From Paradesertivirga mongoliensis (lineage in GTDB: Bacteria > Bacteroidota > Bacteroidia > Sphingobacteriales > Sphingobacteriaceae): DNA of 64,000 nt. Positions within the stretch are counted from its first letter, which is position 1; each line of letters starts with the position of its first letter. The DNA lies in the NCBI RefSeq assembly GCF_024436395.1, contig NZ_JAFMZO010000002.1, positions 1,116,001 to 1,180,000 of the forward strand. The letters run 5' to 3'. A model generated the notes under the pieces. It was not told where the DNA came from, searched no databases, and was given only the letters and a program-made list of their open reading frames with translations. Positions 60,606-64,000 of the stretch are shown here, one piece after another. Position numbers and translations under genes: made by a program.

Positions 60606-63485
60606 ATGTACAATTTTAAACATGTCTTTTGGCGTGGTGGAATGCTATGCTTATTTACTTTATTAGTTTGTATCAATATACAAGCCCAAACTCTAAGAAT
60701 AACCAATACAGCTCAAAATGGTATTCAGCGAACAGATTCTTTATGGTTTACTCATGATGAATATGTAAACTATGTCTTTGGAAATTTAGCTTTCAGTCAA
60801 GTATCTACTAACTACTTACTCGAAAGGTCCCTAAGCTCCTTTGAACCTGAGTACTTCGACGGCAAGAACAATGATGATAAAATAATTAAATCAGTCGGCC
60901 ACTTTTACAGCCTCTATAACACAATTTATTACTCTGCACTCGATACTGCCGCATCTTACGCCATCGTGCATCCTACAGAGCTAAGTGTAAGTGCTAAAAC
61001 TTGGGAAGATCAGGGTTATATTCCCTTGATTTTGCTGAATAGGAGTTATAATACCATCAAACAAAATGCGCTGTTTGATGGCCTTTTTACAACTAATAGT
61101 GATAGCACAATTTTATATGATAATCCTAACAGAACGACATCCCCCTATAGCCAAAAACGTGTCTTTATAACTACTGCCTACAGTAAAAACCGTCCCTATA
61201 GATCTTTAGGAGAGGTTAAGTTCTTTATTGCGCCCGATAACCTACACTTTACAGACACTCTTTCCGGTCAAATCGAGGTTGATTTTGGCGATGGGAATGG
61301 ATATCAGTACGTTACTATAAATACTTCCAAAACGGTAAACTATAACAGTTCAGGCATTAAGATCATCAAAGTAAAACAAGGAAGCATGGTGAGTACTTCT
61401 GAATTTGATTTCGTTAAACGAGATATATTCTTTGAAACCTCATTTTTTCAAGCTTTTGGAACCAACACATTTTCGTCACAGGCAGTGATTACACAATTCT
61501 TAGGTTGTGACAGGACACTTGACAAGCCAATACTCATTATAGAAGGCTTTGAAATACAAGACGATATGGATTCCGAGACAATATTAGATGGATTGAATAG
61601 AAATGGATTGGTAACTCAACTACAAAATCAGGGCTATGATTTCATGGTCATTAAATTTTCCGACAACACGGCAAGTATCCTGCAAAACGCTTCAGCTTTA
61701 AGAAGCGCTATTATTTCAATTAACAATTCAAAATCGGGAAACCATAAGCTCAATGTTATTGGATTAAGCATGGGTGGCTTAATAGCAAAGTACTGTCTGA
61801 AAGATATGGAAGATAACAGTCTCATTCATAACGTGGAAAATTATTTTTCTTATGATTCTCCTCACCAGGGTGCTTATGTGCCGGTGGGCTTGCAGCACCT
61901 GATAAGCGATGCAAGCTATGCCGTTAAAGATATCAGGGAAAACGAGCTTGTAAAAAGGATTTTGACAAAGTTAAATTCAACTGCTGCCAAGCAGTTATTG
62001 CAACTCACATCAACCAACTCCGGCAGAAGCAGCTTTGCTTCTGCATATCATAATAAAGGATACCCTGCTCAGTGTAATAAATATGCAATTGCAAATGGGC
62101 GTGGTGATGGAATAGGATTAGGATATCCGGCAGGTGCCCAATTAATACACTTTTATGCAGAGGTTAATAATGTCGTCAGAAGAGCATTAAAACACACACA
62201 AAAACTATGGGCTGTAAACACTTCCAGATCAGACGTCTCCTATTTAAGTAACAAAGGGATCGCAGCGACCTTTGGCCTGAAAGGTTTAAAAAATTATTCT
62301 TCCTCAATTAGTTATGCCGCTGAAGTACTACATGAAACGCTGCCTGGGAGTACGGAGCGTATGCATTCCATTTATGGAGAAAATCTACGGGACGGTTTCA
62401 GAAGCCAAGATGATGATCCCGACTTGGAATTATTTGAGAGAAGGATAACGACATTTGTACCCACGGTATCGGCATTAGATTTAAACAATCAAAGTTATAC
62501 TCAAAATGGATTTTATATATCTAGAAACCCCTATTACGATGTCTCTTCAAATCATACGTCGGTTTTAGCCAATAATATTACACCATTTGATGACATTCTC
62601 TATCCGGTGAGTGCGAGCCAGGAGCACTTAGATATGACTGCCATAATTAGCAATTGGATTTTCACAAAAATTATAGGTGCTGTACCTCCGGCATCATGTT
62701 CAAGCCTTTGTAGTTCGATACCGTCTTTTAATCAGAATTTCAATAACTGCTCTAATGGTGAAAGAGGTATAACCATGTCAAATGCACCGACTGGGGTAAC
62801 AATTAATTGGAGTTTTCCAGCTCCTGTTCAAATTGTAAGTGGTCAGGGCACTAACAATATTAAAGTGAGTTCAGGTAGTTCCGGAACTTTTAATGGAACA
62901 GTAACACTTACCTGGCCTGGTTGCACATCCAGCAGTTATGCTGTACCTGTAACTATCAGTGTATTGGACGGAACATTTTGGGCCCAGGATTTGGAAGTCG
63001 GACAAGAGCGAAGTATTTATTTTATTCAACCTACTCCGCATCCAAATTGGACTTATAGCTGGGTTGTAGACGGCCCGATTGATGTATATTCCCGTACAGA
63101 TCAATCAAGTATTGATTTTTATACGCTAGACAAGGGAAATCTCTATGTATGGCTCACGATAACCGATCCTTGCGGCAATACTAATACTCTAAGCGATGTC
63201 TTTTATATTTATGGATATCAATTCGCGATGTATCCTAATCCTGCTAGCGAAGAAATCATCGTATCAAAAGGGAATAACAACACAAAAGATAAAACTGTAA
63301 AGTATACCTCTCGTAAGATTGATATCATGTTATTGGACGACAAGGGGAAGGTGTTAAAACACAAAGAAATGTATGACGAAAGCCAGGTCTCTCTAGATGT
63401 TAGAAACATTGCGAATGGAATCTATTTTGTGCATATAAAGGACGGCAAAAAAACAGTCAAGAAACAAATTATCCTACAACATTGA
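60606..63485 (+). CDS. T9SS type A exported alpha/beta-hydrolase (lipase/esterase-like)
   Basis: The 959-residue protein has a signal peptide ending NIQAQTL. The central region (about 300-480) is an alpha/beta-hydrolase: PILIIEGF (oxyanion strand), YDFMVIKFSD, then the nucleophile elbow NVIGLSMGGLIAKYCL and YDSPHQGA, similar to PGAP1-type lipases. Beta-sandwich/PKD-like domains follow, and the last ~75 residues (YPNPASEEIIVS, GIYFVHIKDGKKTVKKQII) are a type A Por-secretion tail. The enzyme should be exported by the type IX system and anchored or released at the surface. The N-terminal 300 residues are unfamiliar. AT-rich composition could indicate acquisition. Confidence 0.8.
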   Translation: MYNFKHVFWRGGMLCLFTLLVCINIQAQTLRITNTAQNGIQRTDSLWFTHDEYVNYVFGNLAFSQVSTNYLLERSLSSFEPEYFDGKNNDDKIIKSVGHFYSLYNTIYYSALDTAASYAIVHPTELSVSAKTWEDQGYIPLILLNRSYNTIKQNALFDGLFTTNSDSTILYDNPNRTTSPYSQKRVFITTAYSKNRPYRSLGEVKFFIAPDNLHFTDTLSGQIEVDFGDGNGYQYVTINTSKTVNYNSSGIKIIKVKQGSMVSTSEFDFVKRDIFFETSFFQAFGTNTFSSQAVITQFLGCDRTLDKPILIIEGFEIQDDMDSETILDGLNRNGLVTQLQNQGYDFMVIKFSDNTASILQNASALRSAIISINNSKSGNHKLNVIGLSMGGLIAKYCLKDMEDNSLIHNVENYFSYDSPHQGAYVPVGLQHLISDASYAVKDIRENELVKRILTKLNSTAAKQLLQLTSTNSGRSSFASAYHNKGYPAQCNKYAIANGRGDGIGLGYPAGAQLIHFYAEVNNVVRRALKHTQKLWAVNTSRSDVSYLSNKGIAATFGLKGLKNYSSSISYAAEVLHETLPGSTERMHSIYGENLRDGFRSQDDDPDLELFERRITTFVPTVSALDLNNQSYTQNGFYISRNPYYDVSSNHTSVLANNITPFDDILYPVSASQEHLDMTAIISNWIFTKIIGAVPPASCSSLCSSIPSFNQNFNNCSNGERGITMSNAPTGVTINWSFPAPVQIVSGQGTNNIKVSSGSSGTFNGTVTLTWPGCTSSSYAVPVTISVLDGTFWAQDLEVGQERSIYFIQPTPHPNWTYSWVVDGPIDVYSRTDQSSIDFYTLDKGNLYVWLTITDPCGNTNTLSDVFYIYGYQFAMYPNPASEEIIVSKGNNNTKDKTVKYTSRKIDIMLLDDKGKVLKHKEMYDESQVSLDVRNIANGIYFVHIKDGKKTVKKQIILQH

Positions 63486-64000
63486 TGTACAAGGCGCACA
63501 GACAATATGCTAAGTTTAACTATTAATTAACATCAAACCACATCTATCTTCTCGACCATTATAAAGTGTTTTTATAACCTTTCTCTCCCGTTGCTGATTA
63601 TAGCAACGGGATTTTTTAATATTTAGATCCTTATTCAGACCGAATATAGTATCGTTTCCAAAGAAGATACCATCAAGATAACTCAACTTGGTAAGTTTCC
63701 TTTACTGTTGTTAGCCGACAAAGAAAGCATACAATCTCGTGATAAGCTGATATCTGAACGAGATAACACACATTAAGGTACCCGTAATGCTCAGGCAGTA
63801 CGAGACGCTAAACTCAAAAATCATTTGCTTTAACGTAGACCCCAAATTCTCCAATAGTCTGGATGGCTTTCTGGTAACTCCTGTTCATAGTATATCCGAA
63901 ATCTTTTAAAACGTTTAAGCAAAGACCGGCTCTAGTACCCCTATCACCGCATTTCTTTCTTCAATGTTAACAGAATTTCGTTGCTTAACGTAATGATAAT
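63486..64000. other. Gene-free right end
   Basis: Apart from the terminator at 63587-63617, nothing convincing is visible in this 515-bp AT-rich end. A 46-codon minus-strand open stretch near 63830-63970 has no recognisable content. Confidence 0.5.
63587..63617 (+). terminator. Intrinsic terminator after the T9SS hydrolase unit
   Basis: CCCGTTGCT (63587-63595) pairs perfectly with AGCAACGGG (63602-63610) around 6 nt, followed by ATTTTTTAA. It lies about 100 bp after the stop codon. Confidence 0.92.

Noticed and set aside
63830..63970. Short minus-strand coding fragment near the right edge
   Set aside because: It has only about 46 codons, no recognisable motif and no convincing start.

Overview
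The window is chromosomal DNA from a member of the Bacteroidota, most likely the family Sphingobacteriaceae (Pedobacter-like). The signs are a type IX secretion (T9SS) cargo with a gliding-type C-terminus next to PorP/SprF, SusC/SusD pairs, several TonB-dependent receptors, bacillithiol synthesis (bshC), the rpmB-rpmG-DUF4295-ftsY ribosomal cluster, the parA-parB-DUF5683-dapB-lepB cluster, A-rich rather than Shine-Dalgarno leaders, and promoters resembling TTTG-N19-TAnnTTTG. Assignment below family level cannot be made from the sequence.

Layout. 1-3.7 kb: 3' part of a large repeat-built T9SS type B cargo and its PorP/SprF partner, followed by a 21-bp minisatellite. 4.1-8.3 kb: acetate uptake and activation operon (DUF485-actP-acs, minus). 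8.6-14.4 kb: housekeeping genes on plus (rpmB, rpmG, a small DUF4295 ribosomal protein, ftsY, rimO, bshC, Ldh-type dehydrogenase). 14.5-19.3 kb: parA-parB-DUF5683-dapB-lepB (minus). 19.4-24.0 kb: FMN reductase, a LiaF-like/LytS/LytR signalling operon and a transglutaminase-like secreted protein. 24.0-25.0 kb: degenerate 21-bp repeats, an insertion-sequence orfA remnant and an orphan lipoprotein.

25-52.5 kb is an organic-phosphate island. It holds a TonB receptor with a beta-helix lipoprotein, a choice-of-anchor-I propeller protein, SusC-SusD-metallophosphoesterase-glycerophosphodiesterase, PhoX followed by an imelysin-like/di-haem peroxidase, and a second operon of TonB receptor, purple acid phosphatase, imelysin-like/di-haem peroxidase, purple acid phosphatase and phytase. 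A single-domain receiver protein lies at its end. Flanking regulators are a TPR-HTH protein, a hybrid histidine kinase and a PhoB-like response regulator. The genes together suggest capture, import and dephosphorylation of phytate, phosphodiesters and phosphomonoesters. 59.9-63.5 kb: a two-gene unit encoding a lipoprotein and a T9SS-exported alpha/beta-hydrolase.

The most interesting result is a shared promoter grammar. Hexamers of the type (C/G)NTAA(T/C), repeated at exactly 11 bp, end 10 nt (or 21 nt) upstream of a -7-like element in front of seven genes: the first TonB receptor, susC, phoX, the single-domain receiver, a 128-residue unknown, a GT28-like glycosyltransferase and phoB itself. 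An eighth gene (choice-of-anchor I) has the paired hexamers but a poor -7. This looks like a Bacteroidota PHO box and ties genes of unknown role to phosphate starvation. A second noteworthy point is that both imelysin/di-haem peroxidase fusions sit beside phosphatases of iron-dependent families.
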